From: CAYWEP01 sp964613075
Lineage (GTDB): Bacteria; Patescibacteriota; Microgenomatia; Levybacterales; UBA12049
Assembly (NCBI GenBank): GCA_964613075.1
Contig: CAZTFV010000044.1
Location: 1-10,073 of the forward strand
Direction: 5' to 3'
DNA: 10,073 bases
Part shown: piece after piece, positions 1 to 7,200 of the stretch
Layout of the letters: the number at the start of each line of letters is the position of its first letter
Numbering within the stretch: position 1 is the first letter of the stretch
Notes under the pieces: model-generated
Database searches by the model: none
Told to the model about the DNA's origin: nothing
What the model saw: the letters and a program-made list of their open reading frames with translations, nothing else
Made by a program: the position numbers and the translations under genes

Positions 1-2
1 TC

Positions 3-137
3 GGTGGACATCATGGTTTGTTGACAGCCGCGGAGCTTGAGGAGATGTTGAAAAAACCAACAGTACCAAAGACAGAACCGTTTAAGATGAAACATTATTC
101 TTCGAGCAAGGGCGATAGCCCGCGTCGAGAAATATAA
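3..137 (+). CDS. 3' end of an unidentified protein (partial)
   Basis: The frame is open from the first bases of the window to a TAA at 135-137, giving 44 C-terminal residues that begin GGHHGLLTAAELEEMLKKP. The acidic-helix start followed by a Pro/Lys-rich stretch reads like the end of a folded domain. I do not recognise the family. The Gly-Gly-His-His start might be the tail of an alkaline-phosphatase-superfamily metal site or of a transketolase-like protein, but neither is supported. The following pentose-phosphate genes suggest a sugar-metabolism operon only by position. The last 15 or so residues (SSSKGDSPRREI end) are encoded by a short inverted repeat (101-131), so the C-terminus may have been rebuilt by repeat insertion. 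Confidence 0.5.
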   Translation, partial: GGHHGLLTAAELEEMLKKPTVPKTEPFKMKHYSSSKGDSPRREI

Positions 138-169
138 TGCAATAACTAGTTCTCGACTACGCTCGAACA
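101..169. repeat. TCGA-cored short inverted repeats
   Basis: TCGAGAA at 125-131 is the reverse complement of TTCTCGA at 150-156 (18-base loop). GGGC-GATA-GCCC forms a small hairpin at 110-121, and GTTCTCGACTACGCTCGAAC at 150-169 is itself an imperfect palindrome. From general familiarity, TTCGAGCGTAGTCGAGAA-like units are scattered between genes in many CPR genomes, but I could not search for them. The unit overlaps the end of the upstream gene. TATAAT at 133-138 could be a -10 box for rpiB, but no convincing -35 lies upstream. Confidence 0.5.
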
Positions 170-187
170 ATAAAGCATTAGCAAGAT

Positions 188-637
188 ATGAAAGTTTACT
201 TAGGCACAGACCATGCAGGTTTTCAATTAAAAGAGCATATAAAGCGTTTTTTGCAGAAAGAAGGGCATGAGGTAGTTGACGAAGGCGCCCTTGAGTTTAA
301 CAAAACAGATGACTATCCAGATTTTATTGCTAAAGCGGCACGAAGCGTTGCAAAGGACAAGGGCTCATTCGGCATTGTCTTTGGTAAATCAGGCGCAGGC
401 GAGGCAATCGTTGCCAATAAAGTCAACGGAATCCGCGCAGTCCTCTGCTTCAAATCTGAGAACGCGCGACTCGCCCGCGAACACAATGACGCAAATGTCC
501 TCTCCCTCGGCGGCGGGTTTATTACGCCAGAAGAAGCAGAAGAAGTCAGCAAAGCGTTTCTTGAAACGCCATTTTCAAACGAAGAAAGACACGTGAGGAG
601 GATAGAGAAGATAAAGAAAATAGAAGAAGTAAATTGA
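188..637 (+). CDS. rpiB: Ribose-5-phosphate isomerase B
   Basis: It interconverts ribose 5-phosphate and ribulose 5-phosphate in the cytoplasm. The 149 residues match the usual RpiB/LacAB length. Visible motifs are GTDHAG at 6-11 (Asp8, His9), the ring-opening region REHND at 97-101 (His99), the phosphate-binding tail ERHVRR at 133-138, and the strictly conserved ANKVNGIRA at 76-84. In the anion-hole segment (FGKSGAGEAIVANK) the catalytic Cys of the E. coli-type enzyme is absent. A Glu (Glu72) sits where the Mycobacterium tuberculosis-type enzymes carry their catalytic Glu, so this is probably a Glu-type RpiB. The ATG at 188 begins exactly at the conserved N-terminus; no Shine-Dalgarno precedes it. 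rpe follows 102 bases downstream on the same strand, supplying the partner reaction on ribulose 5-phosphate. Confidence 0.93.
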   Translation: MKVYLGTDHAGFQLKEHIKRFLQKEGHEVVDEGALEFNKTDDYPDFIAKAARSVAKDKGSFGIVFGKSGAGEAIVANKVNGIRAVLCFKSENARLAREHNDANVLSLGGGFITPEEAEEVSKAFLETPFSNEERHVRRIEKIKKIEEVN

Positions 638-665
638 CCTAAGTAATTTAGTCATTAAACAATTG

Positions 666-711
666 TCTCGCGAAGCGAGATCTGGCTTCGCCAGAGGATT
701 TCTTTAGAAAT
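666..711. repeat. Three back-to-back perfect hairpins between rpiB and rpe
   Basis: TCTCGC-GAA-GCGAGA (666-680) and TCTGGC-TTC-GCCAGA (681-695) are abutting 15-base units, each with a perfect 6-bp stem and a 3-base loop. ATTTCT/AGAAAT at 698-711 forms a third small stem. There is no T-tract, so this is not a standard terminator. It could tune the rpiB-rpe transcript or be a mobile palindromic repeat that landed between the genes. Confidence 0.6.
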
Positions 712-735
712 TAGAATAATTAGAGCAATTAGAAA
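709..735 (+). repeat. Three 9-base tandem repeats before rpe
   Basis: AATTAGAAT (709-717), AATTAGAGC (718-726) and AATTAGAAA (727-735) are consecutive 9-base units sharing AATTAGA. They end five bases before the rpe start codon and replace any Shine-Dalgarno site. The A/T-rich leader may help unstructured initiation; that is an inference. Confidence 0.6.
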
Positions 736-739
736 TTTT

Positions 740-1375
740 ATGTGCGATATTCTCCCCGGTATTTTAGAAAAAGACTGGAGCGCAATTGAGAAGAAAATAC
801 AATTGGTAAAGCCTTTTGCAAAAGCAATCCACATTGACCTACTTGACGGCAAATTTGCCCCCAATACTTCTTTTTTGCACCCTGCGCCATTTGCAAAGTA
901 TACACATGATCTGTTTTTTGAACTCCACATGATGGTAGATAATCCTATCAAATATCTACAGCCATTCGCAGACGCTGGGTTTAGAAGATTTATTGGTCAC
1001 ATCGAAATGATGCCGGATCAGGTAGCGTTTGTTAACAGAGCAGAAAGAATAGGCGAAGTCGTCTTGGCAATAGATGCGCCAACAGACACAAGCGCAATAA
1101 AAGTGCCGCTTATTGACCTTGATGGATTACTTGTCATGACAGTTAAAGCAGGTTTCTCAGGGCAAAGTTTTCTCCCTGAGAATCTAGAAAAAGTAAAGGC
1201 ATTACGGAATAAAACAGAGCTTCCGATTGAAATTGACGGCGGCGTTACTGACGCGTATATAAAAAAAGCGCTCAAGGCTGGCGCAAATCGATTTGTTGCA
1301 ACCAGTTTTCTTTTCAAATCCGACTCACCAGAAAATCAATACAAGCTGCTGCAAAAATCCTGCAAGACGATATAG
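740..1375 (+). CDS. rpe: Ribulose-phosphate 3-epimerase
   Basis: It epimerises ribulose 5-phosphate to xylulose 5-phosphate (TIM barrel, metal-dependent, cytoplasmic). The 211 residues are close to the usual length of about 220. Motifs in order: ILPGILEKDW at 4-13 (the ILSADF-type first strand), IHIDLLDGKFAPN at 30-42 with metal His31 and catalytic Asp33, ELHMMVDNP at 61-69 with His63, GHIEM at 86-90, VKAGFSGQSF at 135-144 (canonical VxPGFGGQxF), and IEIDGGV at 163-169 with the second catalytic Asp166. The canonical Met of HVDxMDG is Leu and the canonical Pro before GF is Ala, so it is a divergent member but has the catalytic set. The ATG at 740 places the first strand at the N-terminus. It is probably cotranscribed with rpiB; transcription likely ends at the hairpin starting at 1376. 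Confidence 0.9.
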   Translation: MCDILPGILEKDWSAIEKKIQLVKPFAKAIHIDLLDGKFAPNTSFLHPAPFAKYTHDLFFELHMMVDNPIKYLQPFADAGFRRFIGHIEMMPDQVAFVNRAERIGEVVLAIDAPTDTSAIKVPLIDLDGLLVMTVKAGFSGQSFLPENLEKVKALRNKTELPIEIDGGVTDAYIKKALKAGANRFVATSFLFKSDSPENQYKLLQKSCKTI

Positions 1376-1449
1376 AGTTATAAGTTATAAGTTATGAGTC
1401 CTAAGTGTGAAAAACTCATAATTCAGCACTCATAACTCATAACTTTTTT
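1376..1449 (+). terminator. Heptad-repeat inverted repeat with T tail after rpe
   Basis: Immediately after the rpe stop, 7-base units run AGTTATA, AGTTATA, AGTTATG, AGTCCTA (1376-1403), then on the other side ACTCATA units (1414-1420, 1428-1434, 1435-1441). The arms are reverse complements: 1389-1399 pairs perfectly over 11 bp with 1435-1445, loop 1400-1434, followed by six T (1444-1449). This fits a rho-independent terminator for rpe. The T tail exists only on the + strand, so it would not serve the converging PBP gene. Confidence 0.6.
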
Positions 1450-3596
1450 CAGAAGCTTCTTCTTTGAAACTTGCGAAATGGTGTTGGAGTAATGCCGCAG
1501 GGAGCAGTATGCTCCGCTCCTTTTATAAAATACTCTATTCTTCCTCGACACGGCTTTTGTACCACATCCTCTGGCATCAAAGGACGCTTTTCAGGAGTTT
1601 TCGTTAGTAAATCAGCCATAATTTGATGCCAGATAGGCGCAGCGCCCGTTATGCCCGAGGCGAGCGTTGGACTCATTGGGGAGTTGTCGTTATTGCCAAC
1701 CCACACTGCAACGACAAAATCCCGGGTATACCCGATCGTCCAGTTGTCCCGTTTATTATCAGTCGTGCCGGTTTTTACTGCCACTGTGTGCCCCGGAATA
1801 GTAAGCGGTGAATTACTGCCAAACACCGCTGTGCGGGTCTGGTTATCAGAAAGAATATCAGAGATGATAAATGCAACACCTTCTCGCAACACGCGGTGGC
1901 CATTATCGTTCTCTTTCTGCTCAAGGGTATTTCCCTTATAATCAGTGATTTTTAAGATGGGATTAAGGTCATGCCGAACCCCGCCATTTGCCAGCGTGCC
2001 GTACACCGTTGCCATATCAAGCATTGTCACTTCCGCAGCGCCCAAGGTAATAGAGAGGCCATAGTTGTCAGGATCTCCCCAGCTTTTAATCCCCATCTCC
2101 TTGCCCAAGGTAACCATAGCAGGAATGCCTATTTGATGGAGCGTCTTAACCGCCGGGATATTTAAGGAATTCGCAAGCGCAAATCGAAGCGTGACAGAAC
2201 CTCTATATCGTCCGTCGTAGTTAACCGGAGAGTAAGGGAGAGACCCGGCAATTGTATAGGTTGTCGGCGTATCTTGAAGGATTGTTGCAGCCGTCATCCC
2301 GCGACTTAAGGCCGCGCTATAGGTAACGGGTTTTATAGAGGATCCTGGCTGTCTCTCTGAAGTAGTAACATTAAAGCTGCCTCCGTTTTTATCTGTAAAA
2401 TCTTTACTACCTACCATTGCTAATATTTCACCCGTTTTTGGGTTAGTTATAAGCGCAGCGCCGTTTGTAAGGTTAAGGTACGTCTCTTTTGCTACCTCCT
2501 CAGACACAATCTTCTGCGCCATCTCATATGCCTTAAGATCAAGAGTGGTAACGACCTGCAATCCGCCTCGCTCAACCATTGCCAACCCATACCGGCCTGT
2601 AAGAAGACCCTTCACATACTCGACAAAATGCGGTGCGTAGATGGCAATACGCGGAGACTTAAACTTCACCGGCTGTTTCAAGGCTGTATCAGCCTGCTTT
2701 CTCGTTATAAACCCGAGAGTGACCATTCTATTCAACACTTCCTTCTGCCGTTTCTTCCAAAGCGTCGGGTAAGGACCATAGGGAGAATAGGTACTTGGTG
2801 CTGCGGTAATGCCTGCCAAAAATGCACTTTCCGAAAGTGTCAGATCTTGCACTTTTTTATCAAAATACACCTCTGATGCTGCCTCCACACCCCAGGCGGT
2901 TCCGCCATACGGCACTTGATTGAAGTACATCTCAAGAATCTGGTCTTTGCTGTACAACCGTTCTGCCCAAAAAGCAAGTGTAACTTCCTTTATTTTCCGA
3001 ATAACCGTCGGCTCAGGCGTTAAGAGCGATGACTTAATAAGTTGCTGCGTGATCGTTGAGCCGCCTTGAAAACTATGCCCCGTGATATTTTCGCGCAGGG
3101 CGCGGATAATGGAGGCGACATCAAAACCCGGATGTTTATAAAAATTCTTATCTTCAATTGCCAATGTTGCTTGCTGCAGGTGCTTTGGCACTACGGACAA
3201 AGGGATAAGCGTTCTATTCTGCTGCGCGTAGACCTGGTAGAGAAGCACACCACTCCGATCATAAATTTTAGTTGTTTGACTTGGGTGTCTGGTGGTTAGC
3301 TCGCGCGGACTGGGAAGGTCCAAGAGAAAAATAGCAGTCGCCAGCGGCATAAAAAGAAAAAAGAAAGAAAAAACCGTTCCCAGCACAAAATATTTCAGCT
3401 TTACTCCGAAAGAAAATGAAGACGCTTGCTGTTTTTTTCGCCGTCTTCGCTTCAGTAAAAAATGACCGACACTGGCTCCGACTCTTTTTCCAAATAACAG
3501 TTCCTGTTTCAGCAGAGAAAAAACAAAAGAGAGAAAATCAAAAAGTACGAGGAGTACGAGGAGGAGAAGATAAATAATATGTAGCAAAACTACCAT
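1449..3596 (-). CDS. Class A penicillin-binding protein (glycosyltransferase/transpeptidase)
   Basis: A bifunctional peptidoglycan synthase that polymerises lipid II and cross-links peptides outside the membrane. In the GT51 domain (about 110-275), the first catalytic Glu is Glu148 in EDKNFY; then come QGGSTITQQLIKSSLL (177-192), the second Glu204 in RKIKEV, and LEMYFNQVPYGGTAWGVEAA (221-240). In the transpeptidase domain (about 375-665), the SxxK motif has Ser419 in QPGSSIKP, SxN is SLN at 477-479, and KTGT is at 608-611. Length 715 is normal. There are two hydrophobic N-terminal segments (about 1-29 and 69-92) separated by the basic run KRRRRKKQQ, whereas class A PBPs usually have one anchor. 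No in-frame Met lies between residues 1 and 83. The stop is TGA. It lies 88 bases downstream of a close paralogue on the same strand, with its own promoter candidate. Confidence 0.95.
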   Translation of the reverse strand: MVVLLHIIYLLLLVLLVLFDFLSFVFSLLKQELLFGKRVGASVGHFLLKRRRRKKQQASSFSFGVKLKYFVLGTVFSFFFLFMPLATAIFLLDLPSPRELTTRHPSQTTKIYDRSGVLLYQVYAQQNRTLIPLSVVPKHLQQATLAIEDKNFYKHPGFDVASIIRALRENITGHSFQGGSTITQQLIKSSLLTPEPTVIRKIKEVTLAFWAERLYSKDQILEMYFNQVPYGGTAWGVEAASEVYFDKKVQDLTLSESAFLAGITAAPSTYSPYGPYPTLWKKRQKEVLNRMVTLGFITRKQADTALKQPVKFKSPRIAIYAPHFVEYVKGLLTGRYGLAMVERGGLQVVTTLDLKAYEMAQKIVSEEVAKETYLNLTNGAALITNPKTGEILAMVGSKDFTDKNGGSFNVTTSERQPGSSIKPVTYSAALSRGMTAATILQDTPTTYTIAGSLPYSPVNYDGRYRGSVTLRFALANSLNIPAVKTLHQIGIPAMVTLGKEMGIKSWGDPDNYGLSITLGAAEVTMLDMATVYGTLANGGVRHDLNPILKITDYKGNTLEQKENDNGHRVLREGVAFIISDILSDNQTRTAVFGSNSPLTIPGHTVAVKTGTTDNKRDNWTIGYTRDFVVAVWVGNNDNSPMSPTLASGITGAAPIWHQIMADLLTKTPEKRPLMPEDVVQKPCRGRIEYFIKGAEHTAPCGITPTPFRKFQRRSF

Positions 3597-3638
3597 AAGA
3601 AACGCGAAAGAGGAACTATGTGAGCAGGATCGGCAACG

Positions 3639-3667
3639 ATTATACTAAAGGGGTAGAATGTTGAAAA
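3639..3667 (-). promoter_or_regulatory. Promoter of the downstream PBP gene
   Basis: On the - strand, TATAAT (3639-3644) is a perfect -10 box; 17 bases upstream is TTTTCA (3662-3667), four of six matches to TTGACA. It lies in the 88-base gap between the two PBP genes and would give a leader of roughly 35 bases. No Shine-Dalgarno is visible before the start at 3596. The second PBP can therefore be transcribed independently of the first. Confidence 0.5.
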
Positions 3668-3684
3668 GAGAGAAAATATGCTTT

Positions 3685-5871
3685 TTATGGAGTGGGACTT
3701 GGAGTAGGGCGGGGGCAGCTCACGCAGTACCGATTACCCATCGGATCAATAAGGACTGCTTCTTCCCGCTCTTGGACGTTGTCTGTTTGTCCTGGTTTTG
3801 CCAGATCATTTGTCCCTTTATCGATAAATACTTTCTGCCGGGTTAAGCTCACTTTCTTTGGCGGAACATCTTTGAGGAAGTATTCCCGCCGTGTCGGACA
3901 GCGATCGGGCGAACCCTCTGGTCCCGGAAGAAGCCCGGTAGTTGAGCAAACAATTCGCTGCAGAACATCAGATGGTTGTTTTAACTGTGCAACAGTTTTC
4001 CTCTCCAGCATATGCGACATAATACTGTTCCAAATAGGCGCTGCACCTGTAACGCCTGAGACAATGCCGCTCATCGGGGTATGATCGTTGTTGCCGACCC
4101 AGGTCGCAACCAGAATATTGGGTGTATAGCCAATTGTCCAGTTATCGCGGTAGTCATTTGTCGTTCCTGTTTTGACCGAGACAACTTTTCCAGGGATCCT
4201 AAGCGCAGAATTTGCTCCAAACGCTGCAGTTCTTGCGCCGTTATCTTGCAAAATGTGGGAAATAATAAATGCTACTCCGGGCGGAATGACTTTCCTGCCA
4301 AATATAGGACTAACTGGTGGTCTGTACTCCTCAAGCACGCGTCCGTTTCTGTCGGTGACTTTCAGTACCGGATGCAAATCAATTCGGTATCCCTGGTTGG
4401 CAAAAACCCCAAAAGCAGTCGCCATATCAAGCATCGTCACTTCGCCGCCTCCGAGTGTTAAGGAGAGGCCGTACTGGCTAGGATCCTTAAATGTGGTAAT
4501 ACCCATGGCCGAAGCAGTCGCAATCATCGCTTCAAGTCCGTTATACTTGAGCATCTGCACCGCCGGAATATTATAGGAATTAGCAAGTGCTTCTCGCATC
4601 TGTACAACACCATGAAATTTTCCATCATAGTTTTTCGGACAGTAGGTGGGGTGGCCAGGGGATGGGAAGCAGACCGGTTGATCAATAAAAGGAGATGCTG
4701 CCGCGTATCCTTTAATAAGTCCCACAGCATAGTTAATAGGCTTAATCGATGATCCGGGTTGCAACTTTGCCAGCGTGACATTGACATTGCCATCTGTCGC
4801 CTCTGTCTCAAAGTATCCCCGACTCCCGACCATCGCGAGAATCTCGCCTGTTGCAGGATTTGTAGTAACAGCCGCACCGTTACTGACTCGATAGTTCTTA
4901 AGCTTTGCCACCTCTGATGCGACGGTTGCTTGCGCAAATTCTTGGGTCGGCAGATCAAGGCTTGTGATAATGGTGAGGCCACCCTGTTCTACGGTTTGTG
5001 TACCGTATTTCTTTGCTAGTAATTCTTTAACATACAGGACAAAATGAGGCGCGAGGATATTGCTTGAGAATTTTTGATAGCGAAGCGGTTGTTGTATCGT
5101 TTGTTCTTCCTGGTCTTTTGTAATATATCCCTGCTCGCGCATCCTTCGCAAAATATCTTCCTGCCTGGCTTTTGCCAGCTCCGGCCGCGAGCCAAAAGGC
5201 GAGTAGATAGACGGAGCTTCAGGCAAGCCTGCAAGCAGTGCCGCTTCAGCAAGGCTAACATCCTTTGCCGATTTAGCAAAATACGTTGCGCTTGCCGCCT
5301 CAACGCCATATGCAGTACCCCCATACGGAACTTGATTCAGATACATTTCAAGAATTTGATCTTTTGAATACAGAAGCTCTGTTGCAAATGCCAAGAGTAC
5401 CTCCCGCGCTTTTCGCTTAACTGTCTGCTCAGGAGAAAGGAGACTGTTTTTTACCAGTTGCTGGGTGAGCGTTGAGCCACCCTGAATCCGTTTCTTAAAA
5501 ATAGTTGAATAAAATGCCCGGGCAATCCCGCGAAAATCCACAGCGCCGTGCCGGTAAAAGTCTTTATCCTCAACCGCAATGGTTGCCTGCTGAATCGACT
5601 TTGGTATTTTTGCAAGCGGAACAAACGTCTGATTGCGGTTTGTGTATACGGTATATAAGAGCGTATTATTCCGGTCGTAAATACGTGATGATTTCGCAAG
5701 CGATGCACTCTTGAGCCTTGTAGGCGAAGGAAGATCTTTTAAGATAAACCAATAAAAAAGCCCGACCAGAACAAGAATGGGGATAAGGACAAACCAGGAA
5801 ATTTTCAGTAGCCGACGCTTGAGTGCGGAAAATGTTTTCTTTGGCACTTTTTTAAAAATGACATTTCCCAT
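3685..5871 (-). CDS. Class A penicillin-binding protein (paralogue)
   Basis: A second bifunctional peptidoglycan synthase, clearly paralogous to its downstream neighbour along the whole GT51 and transpeptidase regions. A single anchor helix lies at about 24-45 after a basic N-terminus (KKVPKKTFSALKRR). GT51 motifs: EDKDFY with Glu101, IQGGSTLTQQLVKNSLL (129-145), Glu157, and LEMYLNQVPYGGTAYGVEAA (174-193). Transpeptidase motifs: Ser374 in QPGSSIKP, SYN at 432-434, KTGT at 567-570. The C-terminal tail (about 640-728) is longer than in the neighbour, with Cys642/Cys658 and Cys716/Cys719 and a Pro-Ser-Thr end (PRPTPSPTP), probably exposed outside the cell. Length is 728 residues and the stop is TAA. 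The ATG at 5871 follows a -10 box by six bases, so the mRNA is probably leaderless. The tandem pair probably arose by gene duplication and may divide work between elongation and division; that split is inference. Confidence 0.95.
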   Translation of the reverse strand: MGNVIFKKVPKKTFSALKRRLLKISWFVLIPILVLVGLFYWFILKDLPSPTRLKSASLAKSSRIYDRNNTLLYTVYTNRNQTFVPLAKIPKSIQQATIAVEDKDFYRHGAVDFRGIARAFYSTIFKKRIQGGSTLTQQLVKNSLLSPEQTVKRKAREVLLAFATELLYSKDQILEMYLNQVPYGGTAYGVEAASATYFAKSAKDVSLAEAALLAGLPEAPSIYSPFGSRPELAKARQEDILRRMREQGYITKDQEEQTIQQPLRYQKFSSNILAPHFVLYVKELLAKKYGTQTVEQGGLTIITSLDLPTQEFAQATVASEVAKLKNYRVSNGAAVTTNPATGEILAMVGSRGYFETEATDGNVNVTLAKLQPGSSIKPINYAVGLIKGYAAASPFIDQPVCFPSPGHPTYCPKNYDGKFHGVVQMREALANSYNIPAVQMLKYNGLEAMIATASAMGITTFKDPSQYGLSLTLGGGEVTMLDMATAFGVFANQGYRIDLHPVLKVTDRNGRVLEEYRPPVSPIFGRKVIPPGVAFIISHILQDNGARTAAFGANSALRIPGKVVSVKTGTTNDYRDNWTIGYTPNILVATWVGNNDHTPMSGIVSGVTGAAPIWNSIMSHMLERKTVAQLKQPSDVLQRIVCSTTGLLPGPEGSPDRCPTRREYFLKDVPPKKVSLTRQKVFIDKGTNDLAKPGQTDNVQEREEAVLIDPMGNRYCVSCPRPTPSPTP

Positions 5872-5877
5872 TTAGTT

Positions 5878-5906
5878 ATGATAGCATTTTGAAGCCAAGA
5901 TGAGAA
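5878..5906 (-). promoter_or_regulatory. Leaderless-type promoter of the first PBP gene
   Basis: On the - strand, TGC-TATCAT (5878-5886) is an extended -10 box. Exactly six bases (AACTAA) separate it from the ATG at 5871, so transcription should start at or next to the start codon. TTCTCA (5901-5906), 17 bases upstream of the -10, is a weak -35. The arrangement matches that of the divergent gene at 6113 and of gap at 8118. Confidence 0.55.
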
Positions 5907-5945
5907 GTTTTGAGGCTAGACACTTGATACTAGAAGCTAGATCTT

Positions 5946-5971
5946 GATACGTTCAGTTTCATGAACGTATC
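5946..5971. repeat. Perfect 10-bp stem-loop in the divergent intergenic region
   Basis: GATACGTTCA (5946-5955) and TGAACGTATC (5962-5971) are perfect complements around the loop GTTTCA. There is no T tail on either strand, so it is not an intrinsic terminator. It may be a protein-binding site or the core of the surrounding repeat element. Confidence 0.65.
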
Positions 5972-5980
5972 TTGAGGTTG

Positions 5981-6000
5981 CCTGCCTGCCGGCAGGCAGG
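5981..6000. repeat. 20-bp perfect GC palindrome
   Basis: CCTGCCTGCC followed by its exact reverse complement GGCAGGCAGG, made of a tandem CCTG/GCCTG motif on each side. It is far more GC-rich than the surrounding A/T-rich DNA. From general familiarity this palindrome recurs in many CPR genomes; a search would be needed to confirm it here. When read in frame it encodes LPACRQAG-like peptides, which creates a spurious upstream extension of the CvpA-CAP reading frame. Confidence 0.6.
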
Positions 6001-6097
6001 GATGTTTGAAGATAGAAAATCCAACTTCTATTATCTAGATTCAAATTCTAATTTCCAGTTTCTAGTGTCTATCATCAAGCTGTTTCTGTGGTGCGCA

Positions 6098-6112
6098 TGC
6101 TATACTAACTCT
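6098..6112 (+). promoter_or_regulatory. Leaderless-type promoter of the CvpA-CAP gene
   Basis: TGC-TATACT (6098-6106) is an extended -10 box; six bases (AACTCT) then lead to the ATG at 6113. No good -35 is visible 17 bases upstream, consistent with an extended -10. This spacing supports the ATG at 6113 rather than an upstream start. Confidence 0.55.
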
Positions 6113-7138
6113 ATGTCCGGCCTCTCGTCTTTTCTATCTTCCTTGCTACCAAATCTGCAAGGGAATGTGCTTGATTTGGTGATTTTGGGCATTGTTGCCT
6201 TTTACGCCTACGAAGGATATGCATTGGGATTTGTCGCCGCATGCATTGATCTGGTAAGCTTTTTGCTCTCCTTCACCATCTCATTAAAAGGCTACAGCAT
6301 TCTAAGCCCCGTACTGGTACATGTATTCAATATTCCGCCGGGATTTGCCAATGCAATCGCCTTTTTTCTAACAGCGCTTTTCAGCGAAATTGTCCTAAGC
6401 ATTATACTTCGAAAAATTGTTGCCAGATTCTCCGCGGTAACCAAACTGAGTCTTTCTGCCGCTGGCTCGCAAAAAGCAAACCATCTCTTAGGTATCCTTC
6501 CCGGCTTAGCCTCATCGCTCATTATTTTATCTTTCCTTTTAACACTCGTCATTGCCCTGCCATCCTCGCCCTTTCTCAAGGACGTCATCGGTACATCCTA
6601 CATTGGTTCCCGCCTCGTCACAAACGCAGCGGCGTTTGAGAGGCGCCTCAATGATATCTTCGGCGGCGCGCTGCACGAAACGCTGAATTTCCTCACCATA
6701 GAACCACAAAGCAATGAAACAATAACGCTTCGCTTTACAGTCGCCAATCCGACCATCGATTCCCAGGCAGAGCAAAAAATGTGGCAGATGGTAAATAGAG
6801 AAAGAGAGCGAGTAGGCTTGAGGCCCTTGGAGTTTGATAATACGCTTGCCAGTCTGGCACGGGATTACTCACGCGATATGTTTGTCCATGGCTACTTTTC
6901 CCACTACGATCCAGAGGGAGAATCACCCTTTGACCGGATGGGAAGTGCTGACATAAGGTATCTCTCGGCAGGGGAGAATTTGGCACTTGCCCCAAGCGTA
7001 GAGATAGCCATGCGTGGACTGATGGATAGCCCGGGACACAGAGCAAATATGCTATCTGAAAACTTTGGCAAAATCGGCATCGGCGTCATGGATGGGGGTA
7101 TCTATGGCAAGATGTTTACTCAAGAATTCACAGATTGA
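6113..7138 (+). CDS. CvpA-like membrane protein fused to a CAP (SCP/YkwD-like) domain
   Basis: A 341-residue fusion. The N-terminal part (about 18-155) resembles CvpA/colicin V production protein: about four hydrophobic segments near 18-41, 43-62, 79-100 and 125-150, with the first strand LDLVILGIVAFYAYEGYALGF typical of CvpA. A linker (about 155-220) leads to a CAP domain (about 222-341), predicted outside the membrane. CAP motifs are VNRERERVGLRPL (227-239), GYFSH with His264, AGEN with Glu288, SPGHRANML with His309, and the closing IGIGVMDGGIYGKMFTQEF. These are the conserved His/Glu positions of bacterial YkwD-like proteins. The role is unknown; an envelope or secreted-matrix function is plausible. 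An open frame reaches back to a TTG at 5972 through the palindrome, but the ATG at 6113 has the promoter and lacks repeat-derived residues. The stop is TGA. The 3' end is duplicated at 7793-7928. Confidence 0.88.
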   Translation: MSGLSSFLSSLLPNLQGNVLDLVILGIVAFYAYEGYALGFVAACIDLVSFLLSFTISLKGYSILSPVLVHVFNIPPGFANAIAFFLTALFSEIVLSIILRKIVARFSAVTKLSLSAAGSQKANHLLGILPGLASSLIILSFLLTLVIALPSSPFLKDVIGTSYIGSRLVTNAAAFERRLNDIFGGALHETLNFLTIEPQSNETITLRFTVANPTIDSQAEQKMWQMVNRERERVGLRPLEFDNTLASLARDYSRDMFVHGYFSHYDPEGESPFDRMGSADIRYLSAGENLALAPSVEIAMRGLMDSPGHRANMLSENFGKIGIGVMDGGIYGKMFTQEFTD

Positions 7139-7149
7139 CAACAGAGGAC

Positions 7150-7181
7150 AGCTTAGCCATTTGGCTGCTTTAAGTCTTTTT
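7150..7181 (+). terminator. Possible terminator after the CvpA-CAP gene
   Basis: AGC (7150-7152), a 2-base bulge and AGCC (7155-7158) pair with GGCT-GCT (7163-7169) around an ATTT loop. A short run of five T (7177-7181) follows seven bases later. The stem is short and the T-run is offset, so this is a weak candidate. It stands between the converging CvpA-CAP and antitoxin genes. Confidence 0.35.
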
Positions 7182-7200
7182 CATACATTATCCCTGCTTT

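Larger units (their letters stand above)
5916..6077. repeat. Inverted heptad-repeat arms around a hairpin and palindrome
   Basis: Left arm: 7-base units CTAGACA, CTTGATA, CTAGAAG, CTAGATC, TTGATAC (5916-5950). Right arm: units in the opposite orientation, including TCTAATT, TCCAGTT, TCTAGTG, TCTATCA (about 6022-6077). TAGACACT at 5917-5924 is the exact complement of AGTGTCTA at 6064-6071. Between the arms lie a 10-bp perfect stem (5946-5955 with 5962-5971, 6-base loop) and a 20-bp palindrome (5981-6000). This fills most of the 241-base divergent intergenic region. Promoters for both flanking genes sit at its edges. Confidence 0.6.

Noticed and set aside
4524..5324. Open frames in other frames within the PBP gene
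   Set aside because: They lie inside a gene with all class A PBP motifs intact and show no domain of their own.
5972..6112. In-frame N-terminal extension of the CvpA-CAP gene from a TTG
   Set aside because: The extra 47 residues are encoded by the 20-bp palindrome and a heptad array, and a -10 box lies six bases before the ATG at 6113.
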